Shown here: one piece after another, positions 50,566 through 60,407 of the stretch
Layout of the letters: each line of letters begins with the position of its first letter
Position numbering within the stretch: the stretch's first letter is position 1
NCBI RefSeq assembly: GCF_000230975.2
Contig: NC_021172.1
Location: 558,001 to 622,000, forward strand
From: Hyphomicrobium denitrificans 1NES1
GTDB taxonomy: Bacteria > Pseudomonadota > Alphaproteobacteria > Rhizobiales > Hyphomicrobiaceae
DNA: 64,000 nucleotides
Direction of reading: 5' to 3'
Translations under genes and position numbers: made by a program
Notes under the pieces: generated by a model
Told to the model about the DNA's origin: nothing
What the model saw: only the letters and a program-made list of their open reading frames with translations
Database searches by the model: none

Positions 50566-53220
50566 TCAATTGGCATTTGCGAGCGCATGTCGGTCAACGA
50601 TCTTTCTGATTTCCGGCCGGCATGATCCGCAATTGGTTCCCGCCTGCGTAGCCTCGCCGACGGTCGCGACCGTGCAGCAGCCGCGCGCGACGGCGGCAGC
50701 AATTTCGTTGACGCCAATGCCAAAACAGGCGCAGACGATCGCGCCCCTGTCGGCAGCGCCTGGGCCCGGGCGGCCTGCGAGGACGGCATTGCGCTTGCCG
50801 GTAGCGATTGTGGTTGTGGCGAGTTGGGAGATCGCCCATTCGCGCGACACGGCGACAGGCTCGGGCGCCAGGAACAGAATTCCGCAGAGCCGTCCGTTAT
50901 CGTAGCACGCGAATCGCATGCGTCCGGTCTGCAGATCTCGGTAGAAGATGAAATCTCTCGCCTTGCCGAGCAGGCCGCTTGCGAATGCGCTGCAATCGGC
51001 AGGCTCAGCGGCAAGCGCTATTTCCAAACGCCAGCCGCCGTCGCATTTCGCGATGGCCCAATACTCGGCGGCAATGTGCTTGGGTCTTTCGCGCAGAACG
51101 GCAAACCCGTATGTCGCGGCATGAAATCTCTCGATGCGGGCGGGCACGTTCTTCGATGCGGGTTGTCCGGATATGGGGTCGGTCATGCCGGGGACGAGAC
51201 GGTCGACACGCGCGCAAGATGCAAACTGGTCGTTCCAATGCATCGGAACGAAGATCGATCCCGGCTGCTGGCGGGGGGTGACGAGGGCGCGCACCAGGAT
51301 GGCATCGAGGCCGGTGGAGATGCGGACGAGATCGGCGTCGGTGATGCGAAAGCGCTTGGCGTCTTCGAGGTGTATTTCGACGAACGGCTCAGCGTAGTGC
51401 TGTGACAAACGCTGGCTTTTTCCGGTACGCGTCATGGTATGCCAGTGGTCGCGCACGCGGCCGGTGTTGAGCGTGAGCGGGAAGTCGGACGTTGTTCTTT
51501 CTTCGGCGGTAAGCCTGACGGGCACGAAGCGCGCCCTGCGGTCCTGGGTGTAGAAGCCGCCCTCGGCGAACATGCGCGCCGTTCCAGGCGAGTTTACCCG
51601 GCACGGCCATTGAAATGGTTCAAGCTCCTCATAGGCACGGGAATCGAGATTCGCGTAGGCGCCGATGTCGAAACTGCGAGTGCCGATATTCTCGAACGCC
51701 GATAGTGCCGCATGTTCCGCGAAGATGTCCGCTGGCGCGCTGTATGCGAACGCTTCAGCGTGTCCCATACGCTTGGCGACTTCCGTGACGATCCACCAAT
51801 CGGGCCGAGCGCTACCCGGCGCGCGCAAGAAACTGCGCTGGCGCGAGATTCGCCGTTCCGAGTTCGTAACCGTTCCACTCTTCTCCCCCCAGGCGAGAGC
51901 CGGCAGGAGCACATGTGCAAGCTTGGCGGTGTCGGTGTCGGCCGTCACGTCCGACACGACGACGAACGGACACGAGGCGATGGCTTGCCTGACGTTTTCC
52001 GCCTCTGGCATCGAAACGACCGGGTTGGTCGCCATGATCCACAGCGCCTTGATGCGCCCATCGCCCACGGCGCGGAACATGTCGACGGCTTTCAAGCCGG
52101 GCTTCGTCGCAATGGTGGGTGCGCGCCAGAAGCGATGTACGCAGTCGCGATCGTTGGCGTCCTCGATCGTCATGTGAGCCGCGAGCATGTTCGCGAGGCC
52201 GCCGACTTCGCGTCCGCCCATCGCGTTCGGCTGCCCCGTGACCGAGAACGGACCCATGCCGGGCTTGCCTACGCGTCCCGTTGCCAGGTGGCAGTTGATG
52301 ATGGCGTTGACCTTGTCGGTGCCGGAGGACGACTGATTGACGCCCTGGCTGTAGACGGTCACGGTTCGCTCCGTGACCGCGAACAGGTCATAAAACTCTT
52401 CGAGTTGGCTATGCGGAACCCCGATGCGTCGTATCAGGGCATCCCGGTCGAGGGCTTGCGCTGCGGCGAGTGCCTGCTCAAACCCGGTCGCGTAACGCGC
52501 AATATAGTCCGCATCAATGGTGCTGTTGCTTGCAAGATGGCGCAACAGGCCGAGAAAAAGTGCAACGTCTCCATCGGGTCGAATCGAAAGATGTATGTCT
52601 GCAATGTCGGCGCTGGTCGTGCGGCGCGGATCGATCAAGGCGACTTTCAGCTCCGGACGCTTTTCCTTGGCGACCACAATGCGCTGGTAGAGAACCGGGT
52701 GGCACCAGGCGAGATTTGAGCCAACGAGAACGACGAGATCGGCGAGTTCGAGGTCCTCATAACAGCCGGGTACAGTGTCGGAGCCAAAGGCGCGGCGATG
52801 CCCGGCGACGGACGAGGCCATACACAGACGGGAATTGGTGTCGATGTTGGCCGAACCGATGAAGCCCTTCATCAGCTTATTGGCGACATAATAATCCTCG
52901 GTCAGAAGCTGGCCCGATACATAGAACGCGACCGCGTCCGGTCCGTACCGGCGGATGGTTTCGCTGAAGCGTGCGGCCACGAGATCGAGGGCCGTTTCCC
53001 AATCGGCGCGCGCACCGCCGACCTCCGGATAGAGTAATCGGCCATCGAGGCCGATGGTTTCGGCAAGGGCGGAGCCCTTTGAGCAGAGCCGCCCATAGTT
53101 GGCGGGATGCTCGGTGTCGCCGTTGATGCTCACGCCGCCGTCGCTCGCGACATCGGCAACGATGCCACAGCCGACGCCGCAGTACGGGCAGGTCGTCTTG
53201 ACCGAGCGCGGCACGATCAT
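50566..53220 (-). CDS. nasA: Assimilatory nitrate reductase catalytic subunit NasA
   Basis: An 884-residue cytoplasmic molybdenum enzyme reducing nitrate to nitrite for nitrogen assimilation. The N-terminal [4Fe-4S] motif is CPYCGVGCG (Cys11, Cys14, Cys18) with LCSKGSALAE. A C-terminal BFD-type [2Fe-2S] domain is present, with CACFGIGVNEI and GTNCGSCRPEI, as in many proteobacterial NasA. There is no twin-arginine signal. The start is ATG 53220, 2 bases after the nirD stop. It is the last gene of the nitrate assimilation operon. Confidence 0.93.
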   Translation of the reverse strand: MIVPRSVKTTCPYCGVGCGIVADVASDGGVSINGDTEHPANYGRLCSKGSALAETIGLDGRLLYPEVGGARADWETALDLVAARFSETIRRYGPDAVAFYVSGQLLTEDYYVANKLMKGFIGSANIDTNSRLCMASSVAGHRRAFGSDTVPGCYEDLELADLVVLVGSNLAWCHPVLYQRIVVAKEKRPELKVALIDPRRTTSADIADIHLSIRPDGDVALFLGLLRHLASNSTIDADYIARYATGFEQALAAAQALDRDALIRRIGVPHSQLEEFYDLFAVTERTVTVYSQGVNQSSSGTDKVNAIINCHLATGRVGKPGMGPFSVTGQPNAMGGREVGGLANMLAAHMTIEDANDRDCVHRFWRAPTIATKPGLKAVDMFRAVGDGRIKALWIMATNPVVSMPEAENVRQAIASCPFVVVSDVTADTDTAKLAHVLLPALAWGEKSGTVTNSERRISRQRSFLRAPGSARPDWWIVTEVAKRMGHAEAFAYSAPADIFAEHAALSAFENIGTRSFDIGAYANLDSRAYEELEPFQWPCRVNSPGTARMFAEGGFYTQDRRARFVPVRLTAEERTTSDFPLTLNTGRVRDHWHTMTRTGKSQRLSQHYAEPFVEIHLEDAKRFRITDADLVRISTGLDAILVRALVTPRQQPGSIFVPMHWNDQFASCARVDRLVPGMTDPISGQPASKNVPARIERFHAATYGFAVLRERPKHIAAEYWAIAKCDGGWRLEIALAAEPADCSAFASGLLGKARDFIFYRDLQTGRMRFACYDNGRLCGILFLAPEPVAVSREWAISQLATTTIATGKRNAVLAGRPGPGAADRGAIVCACFGIGVNEIAAAVARGCCTVATVGEATQAGTNCGSCRPEIRKIVDRHALANAN

Positions 53221-53222
53221 GG

Positions 53223-53549
53223 TCAAGCGGCTTCGACGGCGATATTCGACGCGATGAACACGATGCCGTTTTCTGATTTGACGGGTACGGTGCGGACGCA
53301 ACCTTCGTCCGCGCCTTGAGCTTTGCCGCTCTCCAGGGAGATCACCCAGTTATGGAGCGGGCAAGTGACCGAAGCGCCGTGCACGATGCCCTGGCTCAAG
53401 GGACCGCCCTTATGCGGACAGCGATCGTCGATGGCGAACAGGCGACCGTCCCCCGTACGAAAGACAGCGACGCGCCCCGCTGCGGTCTCGACACATCGCG
53501 CGCCGCGCAGAGGGATATCAGTGATGTGTCCGATGGCAATCCACTGCAT
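53223..53549 (-). CDS. nirD: Nitrite reductase (NADH) small subunit NirD
   Basis: A 108-residue Rieske-type protein. The cluster ligands are intact in RCPHKGGPLSQG and CPLHNW, although NirD proteins often lack them. It is the partner of NirB. The start is ATG 53549, 4 bases after the nirB stop. Confidence 0.9.
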   Translation of the reverse strand: MQWIAIGHITDIPLRGARCVETAAGRVAVFRTGDGRLFAIDDRCPHKGGPLSQGIVHGASVTCPLHNWVISLESGKAQGADEGCVRTVPVKSENGIVFIASNIAVEAA

Positions 53550-53553
53550 GGTT

Positions 53554-56004
53554 TTACTCCGCAGCCTGGGGAAGACCGACCGTGGCGAGGGGACGAAACT
53601 CGTGTTTGTGTAATCCAGAGACGCGTTCGGACCACGGATCGACTTGCGCGAACTTCTGCGAGTAGACGAAGCGGTCGAAGAAGGCGCGGCGGCGCTCCTC
53701 ATCGGCAAGTATTTGCTTTCGGATCTCGTCGGTCCCGACGCGCTTGGCCCATTTGTAGATGCGCTCGAGGTATCGCGCCTGCTCGCGGTACATCTGTGTC
53801 AGCGCGACGATGACTTCGAGTGCCTCGTCCTCGGTCTTCACCAGACCCAAGACTTCGGTGCCCCGGATGTCGAGGCCGGCAGCCCCCGCGAAATGGATTT
53901 CAAATCCGCTGTCGACGCACACGACACCGACGTCCTTGCAGGTTGCCTCGGCGCAATTACGCGGACATCCCGACACGGCCATCTTCACCTTGGCTGGCGT
54001 CCAAGAGCCCCACATGAATTTTTCGATGCGGATGCCGAGCGCGGTCGAATCCTGCGTTCCGAAGCGACACCATTCGCTTCCGACACAGGTTTTGACGGTA
54101 CGCAGACCCTTGGCATAGGCATGGCCGGAGACGAACCCCGCTTTGCCGAGATCTGCCCACACCGCAGGCAGATCTTCCTTGCGCACGCCCAGCATGTCGA
54201 TCCGTTGGCCACCTGTGACTTTGACGGTCGGGATCTGGAATTTGTCCACCACATCGGCGATGGCCCGCAGCTCTTTCGCGCTCGTCACTCCTCCCCACAT
54301 GCGCGGCACCACGGAGTAGGTGCCATCCTTCTGAATGTTGGCGTGCACACGCTCGTTGATGAAGCGAGACTGGTAATCATCGGTGTATTCGCCCGGCCAG
54401 TCGCAGACCAGATAGTAGTTGAGAGCAGGGCGGCACTTGGCGCAGCCGCACGAGGTCTTCCATTCGAGCTCTTGCATGACAGCGTAAACGCTCTTGAGGC
54501 CCTTGGCTTTGATCAGCCGGCGCACGTCGTCATGGCCGAGGGAAGTGCAAGAGCACATCGGCTGCACGGCGGCTGGGGCGTAGGAATCGCCGAGCGTCAG
54601 CTTCAGCACCTGTTCGACAAGGCCGGTGCACGAGCCGCACGATGCGGACGCCTTGGTGTGGGCGCGCACATCATCGAGCGAGGTCAGTTTCTTGCTTTGA
54701 ATGGCGGCGACGATCTTGCCCTTGCACACGCCGTTGCAGCCGCAGATCTCTGCGTCATCGGGCAATGCTGCAACGGCCGCCATAGGGTCCAACGGGGAAC
54801 CGCCTTGGTAGGCCTGTCCGAAAATGAGCGTGTCGCGCATATCGGAGATGTCGATCGCTTTCTTCTTCAGTTCATTGAACCACGCGCCATCCGCGGTCTC
54901 GCCGTAGAGCACCGTGCCGACAATGCGGTTTTCCTTAAGAACAAGGCGCTTGTAGACGCCTGCCGCGGCGTCGCGCAGTACGATTTCCTGCCGATCCTCG
55001 CCGTCCGCGAAATCGCCGAGCGAGAATACATCAATCCCGGTGACCTTGAGCTTGGTCGGGGTGTCGTTGTGGACGAATCCCGGCCCGTCTTCGCCGGCAA
55101 GCCTGGCGGCGGCGATGCGCGCCATTTCGTAAAGGGGTGCCACGAGGCCGTAGACATGTCCGCCGACTTCCGCGCATTCACCGAGCGCCAAGATGTCCGG
55201 GTCGGATGTCTGCATCCGATCGTCAACGAGGATGCCTCGGTTGGTGGCAAGCCCCGCCTCAGCTGCGAGCCAAGCATTGGGTTTGATCCCGGCGGCCATC
55301 ACCACGAGCGTTGCCGGGATCACGCGACCGTCTGCGAGAGCTACTCCTTCGACTTTACGGTCTCCTAGAATGGCCTTGGTCGAAGCTTTCGTGATGACCT
55401 TGATGCCGCGCTGCTCCAATTCCTGCTGCAGCATATAGCCGGCGGCTGGATCGAGCTGGCGTTCCATCAGCGTCGGCATGAGGTGCAGCACGGTCACATC
55501 CATGCCGCGCTCTTTAAGGCCTGCGGCCGCTTCCAGCCCCAGGAGACCGCCGCCGATCACCACTGCCGTGGATCGAGATTGGGCGGCGAGTAGCATGGCG
55601 TTGACGTCGTCGAGATCACGATACGAGAGGACGCCTGCGAGGTTGTTGCCGGGGACCGGCAGGATAAACGGCACCGATCCGGTTGCGATGACGAGTTTGT
55701 CGTAGTCCGCCATCACGCCTTTGTCCGATGTCACGGTTTTGGCGACGCGGTCTATGCCGACGATCTTGTGCCCCTTGTACAGGGTGATCCCGTTCTTGAT
55801 GTACCAGCCGTCGCCGTGAATGATGATCTGCTCATAGTCTTTCTCGCCGGACAGCACCGGAGACAACATGATGCGATCGTAGTTGACGCGCGGCTCGGCG
55901 TTGAAAATCGTGACCTCGTAGCGGTCCGGAGCATTTTCGAGCAGATGCTCGAGCATGCGCCCTGGCGCCATGCCGTTACCGATGATGACGAGTTTCTCGG
56001 TCAT
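53554..56004 (-). CDS. nirB: Nitrite reductase (NADH) large subunit NirB
   Basis: An 816-residue assimilatory nitrite reductase converting nitrite to ammonium. The order is an FAD/NAD domain (IGNGMAPGRMLEHLL at the start), a BFD [2Fe-2S] domain (CGCNGVCKGKI; ASCGSCTGLV) and the siroheme/[4Fe-4S] half. The siroheme ligand cysteines are in CVGSEWCRFG and SGCPRNCAEATC. The length is normal. It is followed closely by nirD and nasA and preceded by the nitrate transporter gene. Confidence 0.95.
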   Translation of the reverse strand: MTEKLVIIGNGMAPGRMLEHLLENAPDRYEVTIFNAEPRVNYDRIMLSPVLSGEKDYEQIIIHGDGWYIKNGITLYKGHKIVGIDRVAKTVTSDKGVMADYDKLVIATGSVPFILPVPGNNLAGVLSYRDLDDVNAMLLAAQSRSTAVVIGGGLLGLEAAAGLKERGMDVTVLHLMPTLMERQLDPAAGYMLQQELEQRGIKVITKASTKAILGDRKVEGVALADGRVIPATLVVMAAGIKPNAWLAAEAGLATNRGILVDDRMQTSDPDILALGECAEVGGHVYGLVAPLYEMARIAAARLAGEDGPGFVHNDTPTKLKVTGIDVFSLGDFADGEDRQEIVLRDAAAGVYKRLVLKENRIVGTVLYGETADGAWFNELKKKAIDISDMRDTLIFGQAYQGGSPLDPMAAVAALPDDAEICGCNGVCKGKIVAAIQSKKLTSLDDVRAHTKASASCGSCTGLVEQVLKLTLGDSYAPAAVQPMCSCTSLGHDDVRRLIKAKGLKSVYAVMQELEWKTSCGCAKCRPALNYYLVCDWPGEYTDDYQSRFINERVHANIQKDGTYSVVPRMWGGVTSAKELRAIADVVDKFQIPTVKVTGGQRIDMLGVRKEDLPAVWADLGKAGFVSGHAYAKGLRTVKTCVGSEWCRFGTQDSTALGIRIEKFMWGSWTPAKVKMAVSGCPRNCAEATCKDVGVVCVDSGFEIHFAGAAGLDIRGTEVLGLVKTEDEALEVIVALTQMYREQARYLERIYKWAKRVGTDEIRKQILADEERRRAFFDRFVYSQKFAQVDPWSERVSGLHKHEFRPLATVGLPQAAE

Positions 56005-56022
56005 TTGCTTGACCCCTTCCAG

Positions 56023-57333
56023 TTATTCGGCGGCGATGACTGATGTGTTGGCGCGATCCTTCGAGACTGACGCTGGCGCGCCGCGCATGCGGCGGACAGC
56101 AACGTCCATCCAGAACAACAGGCCGACAGAGATTGCGAACAGCAGCATGAAGCAGCTTGACCAAAGTCCCGTGAGGTCGTTCAGCGCGCCGAAGGCGATG
56201 GGAAGAGCGAATCCACCGAGGCCGCCGATCATTCCGACCACGCCGCCGACGGCGCCGACGCTGCCGGGATAGTAGGAGGCGATGTGCTTGAAGACGGCAG
56301 CCTTGCCGAGGCTCATGAAAAAGCCGAGTACAAAGGCGGCGACGACGAAGGTTCCGATACCGATCTCGAAGTGAGAGGAAATATCTCCGTTGATACCGCG
56401 CATGACGTAGCTGGTCGGCGGCAGCGACAGGATGAGTGTAGCAACCGCCGAGACGCCGAGGCTCCAATACATCACCGTGCGGGCACCGATGCGATCTGAG
56501 AGCATGCCGCCGTAGGCGCGGAAAATGCTGGCCGGGATCGAATAAAGGGCGCCGACAAGGCCTGCAGTTTCAATGTTGAAGCCGTAGACGCCGATGAGGT
56601 AGCGCGGCAGCCAGAGTGCGAGGGCGACAAACGCACCAAATACGAAGAAGTAGTAGGATGCGAAGCGCCAAACCCGCGCGTCGCGCAAGGGAGAAAGTTC
56701 CAGCATGAACGATTTGGCCGCAATGCCCGTCCTGCGACGCTCGATAATGACCGGATCGTCAACGGTCGAGATGTAAAAGATCGTCGCCATCAGGATCAGG
56801 GCTGCGGCCCAAACGAGCGCCACCGCCTGCCAGCCCCAGGCAAGCAGTACAAAGGGCGCGGCGAATTTCGTCACCGCCGCCCCGACGTTGCCGACGCCGA
56901 AAATGCCGAGCGCCGTGCCCTGACGGCCCTGAGGAAAGAAGCGAGAGACATAGGCGACGCCGACTGCGAAGGACCCGCCCGCCAGACCGACACCAAGCGC
57001 CGCAAGAAGGATTTGCGGATACGTGTGGGCAAATGCGAGCAGGATGGTCGCGAGGCTCGTCGCGAGCATCATGATGGTGAAGACGAGGCGGCCGCCGAAG
57101 CGATCGGTCCAGATGCCGAGGAAGATGCGCGAGAGCGATCCGGTCAGGATGGGCGTGCCGACAAGCAGCCCAAACTCGGTTTCGGACAATGCCAGCTCTT
57201 GCTTGATCCGCACGCCGACTATCGAAAAAATCGTCCACACCGCGAAGCATACGGTGAAGGCGAGCGTCGACGCCCAGAGTGCGCGGCTTTCGGCGCTCGC
57301 CAATCCAAGATCCGCGTGATCGTCACCCGTCAT
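56023..57333 (-). CDS. narK: MFS nitrate/nitrite transporter (NarK family)
   Basis: A 436-residue 12-helix transporter. The nitrate signature glycine-rich segments are present (GLAGGSFAVGVAYVSRFFP and GAVGGVVGMIGGLGGF), with GTALGIFGVGNVGAA. It imports nitrate for the enzymes encoded downstream, with 18 bases between it and nirB. It is the first gene after the antiterminator leader. Confidence 0.9.
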   Translation of the reverse strand: MTGDDHADLGLASAESRALWASTLAFTVCFAVWTIFSIVGVRIKQELALSETEFGLLVGTPILTGSLSRIFLGIWTDRFGGRLVFTIMMLATSLATILLAFAHTYPQILLAALGVGLAGGSFAVGVAYVSRFFPQGRQGTALGIFGVGNVGAAVTKFAAPFVLLAWGWQAVALVWAAALILMATIFYISTVDDPVIIERRRTGIAAKSFMLELSPLRDARVWRFASYYFFVFGAFVALALWLPRYLIGVYGFNIETAGLVGALYSIPASIFRAYGGMLSDRIGARTVMYWSLGVSAVATLILSLPPTSYVMRGINGDISSHFEIGIGTFVVAAFVLGFFMSLGKAAVFKHIASYYPGSVGAVGGVVGMIGGLGGFALPIAFGALNDLTGLWSSCFMLLFAISVGLLFWMDVAVRRMRGAPASVSKDRANTSVIAAE

Positions 57334-57363
57334 CGATCCATCTCCCGCTCCGCGTGCAGAAAC

Positions 57364-57421
57364 AAAAAAAGCCGCCAGTCAAACCTCTGCACGGATGCGC
57401 AGAGGCTTGAACGGCGGCTTT
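57364..57421 (-). terminator. Intrinsic terminator in the nas operon leader
   Basis: On the minus strand a long hairpin forms from AAAGCCGCC (57421-57413) with GGCGGCTTT (57376-57368), and inside it CCTCTGC with GCAGAGG. It is followed by seven Ts (57370-57364). It lies only 30 bases before the narK start, so it should end transcription unless an antiterminator acts. It is the expected target of NasT control. Confidence 0.85.
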
Positions 57422-57430
57422 GCCTGATGA

Positions 57431-57448
57431 GCGCCCGTCGTTGGGCGC
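57431..57448 (-). promoter_or_regulatory. ANTAR-type hexaloop hairpin in the nas leader RNA
   Basis: On the minus strand GCGCCC-AACGAC-GGGCGC forms a six-base-pair stem with a six-base loop having A at position 1 and G at position 4. This is the loop signature bound by ANTAR proteins such as NasT. It lies 9 bases upstream of the terminator hairpin. A second, upstream hairpin of the usual tandem pair is not clear-cut. Confidence 0.8.
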
Positions 57449-57614
57449 CGACTAGTCCCGAGCTTCGTGCTGCCTGCTTCGGCGCTGCAGCATTGCTTAG
57501 GTCAAACCTGTCATGAGAATGGATACCCGTGTCGTCCGGGCCTCAGCAAGGCCAAAGAATGGACAATCTGCGCACCCGACGGCACAAAGTTTGTGCACTG
57601 CAACCGGCTGACGA

Positions 57615-58841
57615 TTATCGTTTTTGCGCCTCGATGTAGGCGTCGAGACGGTCGGGATCGAACAGCGCGCCGTCGAAGAAGCCGTCAGGCCCGAGGGTCA
57701 GACTCGCGCCCATCGAACCTACGGGAGTTGGCGTTGTCAGCGCGCCTTCCACCTTGGCATTCGCGGATGGGAACGCGACGCCGAGGGCCATCAGGGCACT
57801 CCGATAGATGTCGGGCCGATAGGTCTCGCGGGCAATCGCTGCATTTTCGGGTGTGTGCTCGACCTGCCCCCACCGCACCATTTGCGAATAGAACCACAGC
57901 GCGTGGCTCTTCCAGGGGAACATGGCGGCTTGCGCGAACGGAACAAAAAAATCTTCAACGCGTCTGATTTCGCCACCGCCGACATCAAGCATGCCGGAGA
58001 GGCCGTGCATTATCCAGTCGGCCGAACGATCGACGAAAGCTCGCGCGCTCAACATATCTGCAAGCTCGCGATGGTTCTGCGGCGAGGCACACCACTGCGC
58101 CGAGCGGCACAAGGAACGCAGCAGTGCGGCCAGCGCATCCGGATCTCGCTCGGCCCACTGCGCCGCTACACCCAGGACCTTTTCAGGGCTCGCTCTCCAT
58201 AGTGCCGCCTTAACCGTCACGATATGGCCGAGTGCCGCCTTTGCTGCCGCGGTGTTCCACGGCTCGCCCACGCAATAGCCGTCGATCGTGCCGGCTGCAA
58301 GCGCATCCGCCATGAGCGGGGGCGGGACAAAAACGATTTCGATGTCGTTCTCGAGGTCTATACCGCAGGCGGCGAGCCAATAGCGCAGTTCATAGTTGTG
58401 GCTGGAGAACGGGTGAACGACAGCGAAACGAATCGCTCCATCGCCTGCCTTGCGTTCGGCAATCGTTGCGCGCAGCGCCTTGCCCGCAGTTGCGGGGTTG
58501 AGATCCGACTTCGCGTCGTGGGCAAGCATTCGCTCCCACAATGCAACTGAAACCGTGATGGCGTTTCCGCCGAGGCCGAGCGCGATGGGTGCGATCGTCT
58601 TGGCCGCGAACGGGGTGAGGCCGAGATTGGCCGCGATCGGCATGGGCGCCAGCATGTGCGCCACCTGGAAATGGCCGACGGCCATGCGGTCGCGGATGTT
58701 GGCCCAGGAAGTCTCACGCACGAGGGTCAGATCGACGCCTTCGCCGGCCGCGAAGCCTTTCTCTTTGGCGGCAACGAGGACGGCGCTGTCGAGCAGGGGC
58801 ATGAAACCAGCGACAATCTCGAATGGTCTGCGGTCTGTCAT
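57615..58841 (-). CDS. nasS: Nitrate/nitrite-sensing protein NasS (NrtA/CmpA-like)
   Basis: A 408-residue protein of the NrtA/CmpA solute-binding fold, with FMPLLDSAVLVAAKEKGF at the start and the typical MLAPMPIAANLG. It has no signal peptide, so it is cytoplasmic and acts as the NasS sensor. NasS holds NasT inactive and releases it when nitrate or nitrite binds. The start overlaps the nasT stop (ATGA). The transporter function of NrtA is unlikely here because no ABC subunits are nearby. Confidence 0.87.
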   Translation of the reverse strand: MTDRRPFEIVAGFMPLLDSAVLVAAKEKGFAAGEGVDLTLVRETSWANIRDRMAVGHFQVAHMLAPMPIAANLGLTPFAAKTIAPIALGLGGNAITVSVALWERMLAHDAKSDLNPATAGKALRATIAERKAGDGAIRFAVVHPFSSHNYELRYWLAACGIDLENDIEIVFVPPPLMADALAAGTIDGYCVGEPWNTAAAKAALGHIVTVKAALWRASPEKVLGVAAQWAERDPDALAALLRSLCRSAQWCASPQNHRELADMLSARAFVDRSADWIMHGLSGMLDVGGGEIRRVEDFFVPFAQAAMFPWKSHALWFYSQMVRWGQVEHTPENAAIARETYRPDIYRSALMALGVAFPSANAKVEGALTTPTPVGSMGASLTLGPDGFFDGALFDPDRLDAYIEAQKR

Positions 58842-59485
58842 TTGTCCTCCGGCGGAGCCAGCAGACCGGCGGCCATGATCAGGCCTTCGGCTATCTCGGA
58901 AATCTTGCGGTTCTGGTTCATGGCCGTCTTGCGCAACAAGGCGTAGGCTTCTGCCTCCGTCAGGCCGCGCGTTTTCATGATGATGCCCTTGGCACGATCG
59001 ACCAGTTTCCTGCTCTCGAGCTGGGAGCGCGCCTCTTCCAATTCGTGGGCCATGCGTGCGAATGCGTTGAAGCGGCTGATCGCCATATCGAGAATCGGCT
59101 TTACGCGCTCGCGTTTCAAGCCGTCGACGACATATGCGGAAACGCCGGCCTCGACCGCGGCTTCGATCGCGGAATGATCTGAGCGATCGACGAACATGGC
59201 GATTGGCCGGTTCACGGCGCGCGAGAGCTGAAACATGCTCTCGAGCACGTCGCGGTTAGGGTTCTCGAGGTCGATGACGATGACATCGGGCGAGACGTCG
59301 GCGATACGGCGCGCAATTCCAACCACGTCGTGAACGATCGTGAGGTTGGTATAGCCGGCGTCGCGCAACCCATCCTCGATGACCACGGCTCTAAGCCGGT
59401 TCTCATCGATAATCAGGATTGAAAGTGTTGGCTCAGGTCCGGGCATGCCCCCTCGCTCTCTCTGAGGCGGCGGAGCCATTAACAC
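58838..59485 (-). CDS. nasT: ANTAR antitermination regulator NasT
   Basis: A 215-residue regulator with an N-terminal receiver-like domain (LSILIIDENRLRAVVIEDGL; VIVIDLENPN) and a C-terminal ANTAR RNA-binding domain (DRAKGIIMKTRGLTEAEAY). Freed NasT binds leader hairpins and prevents termination. The leader upstream of narK in this window has a matching hexaloop hairpin and terminator, so the nas operon is its target. It is encoded just before nasS with coupled translation. Confidence 0.92.
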   Translation of the reverse strand: MLMAPPPQRERGGMPGPEPTLSILIIDENRLRAVVIEDGLRDAGYTNLTIVHDVVGIARRIADVSPDVIVIDLENPNRDVLESMFQLSRAVNRPIAMFVDRSDHSAIEAAVEAGVSAYVVDGLKRERVKPILDMAISRFNAFARMAHELEEARSQLESRKLVDRAKGIIMKTRGLTEAEAYALLRKTAMNQNRKISEIAEGLIMAAGLLAPPEDK

Positions 59486-59648
59486 AAAAGATCACGATCT
59501 AACAAATGTCGATCTCACGAGCTGGGATCGGCATGCTCTGCCAATTGCCGTTAACCCGCACATCTAGCTCAGCGAAATTGCTGTCGGCTTCATGCCGAGA
59601 GGGATGGCGCCGCCATTATCGGCCGGGGCCCCCACCTATCCGTGCGCG

Positions 59649-60389
59649 TCATGCCTCGGCGCGAGCGCCGGCCGAAGGATTTTTCTCATCGGGCGAGTAG
59701 ACCGTTATGCCGGACATTGGGTCGACCCAGGCGAGATGGCTTCGCACTTCCTTCACGCCGGCGATATTCTCGGCGGCGACGACGGCAGCCTCGTCCTGAC
59801 GGAACGCCGTAAACGATCCCCAGAGGTCGACCACGCCGTCCTTTACTGTGACATCGACGAGCTCGTTTGCAGCCCAGGGCAGCTTGCCGAACTCCGCGAG
59901 AATATTATTGCGGATTTCGATATCGGTTTCGCTCACTCTCGCGTCGCGCAGCAGGCCCGCCAATGCCCGAATGACATTCGCGCGGCTGACGATCCCGACT
60001 ACTGCATCGCCTCTCATGACGGGAAGTCGCTTGATCCTGCTCTTCTCCATCAGGTGGATGATCTCGGAAACGTCAGTGTCTTCGGTGATCGTAATAGGAT
60101 CTGCCGTCATCACCTCGGAGACCTTGCGGCCATGAGCACGAATATATTCTTGTGCGAGCTTTTCCGGACCTGTGAAGAGCTGTCGCCATAACGGCCGTTT
60201 AATCTCCGTGCCCGTTTCTACGCGGCGCAGACAATCGCCTTCGGTGATCACGCCCACCAGCTTGCCGCTTGCGTTGACGACAGGCAGGCCGCTGATATGG
60301 CGTTCGAGCATTACCTGCAGCACTTCAGAAAGCGGGCACTCGGGTGTTGTCGAGACCACGCCGGTCGTCATGATATCGCTGGCTCTCAT
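59649..60389 (-). CDS. CBS-pair protein with C-terminal BON domain
   Basis: A 246-residue protein. Two CBS domains (about residues 1-60 with MTTGVVSTTPECPLSEVL, and 90-150 with VMTADPITITEDTDVSEI) bind adenine nucleotides in many proteins. A BON-type domain follows from about residue 155. Such proteins are common in denitrifying and stress-response loci of alphaproteobacteria, but the function is unknown. It follows the phasin gene by 18 bases on the same strand and is probably in its operon. Confidence 0.8.
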   Translation of the reverse strand: MRASDIMTTGVVSTTPECPLSEVLQVMLERHISGLPVVNASGKLVGVITEGDCLRRVETGTEIKRPLWRQLFTGPEKLAQEYIRAHGRKVSEVMTADPITITEDTDVSEIIHLMEKSRIKRLPVMRGDAVVGIVSRANVIRALAGLLRDARVSETDIEIRNNILAEFGKLPWAANELVDVTVKDGVVDLWGSFTAFRQDEAAVVAAENIAGVKEVRSHLAWVDPMSGITVYSPDEKNPSAGARAEA

Positions 60390-60407
60390 AGCAGGTCTCC
60401 AGAGAAT

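Noticed and set aside
53644-55368. A 574-codon open frame on the plus strand opposite nirB
   Set aside because: It lies antisense to a full-length, motif-rich nirB and encodes no recognisable family; long antisense frames are common in GC-rich genes.
57615-58841. NrtA/CmpA periplasmic nitrate-binding protein of an ABC transporter
   Set aside because: There is no signal peptide and no permease or ATPase genes, and the gene overlaps nasT, so NasS is the better call.
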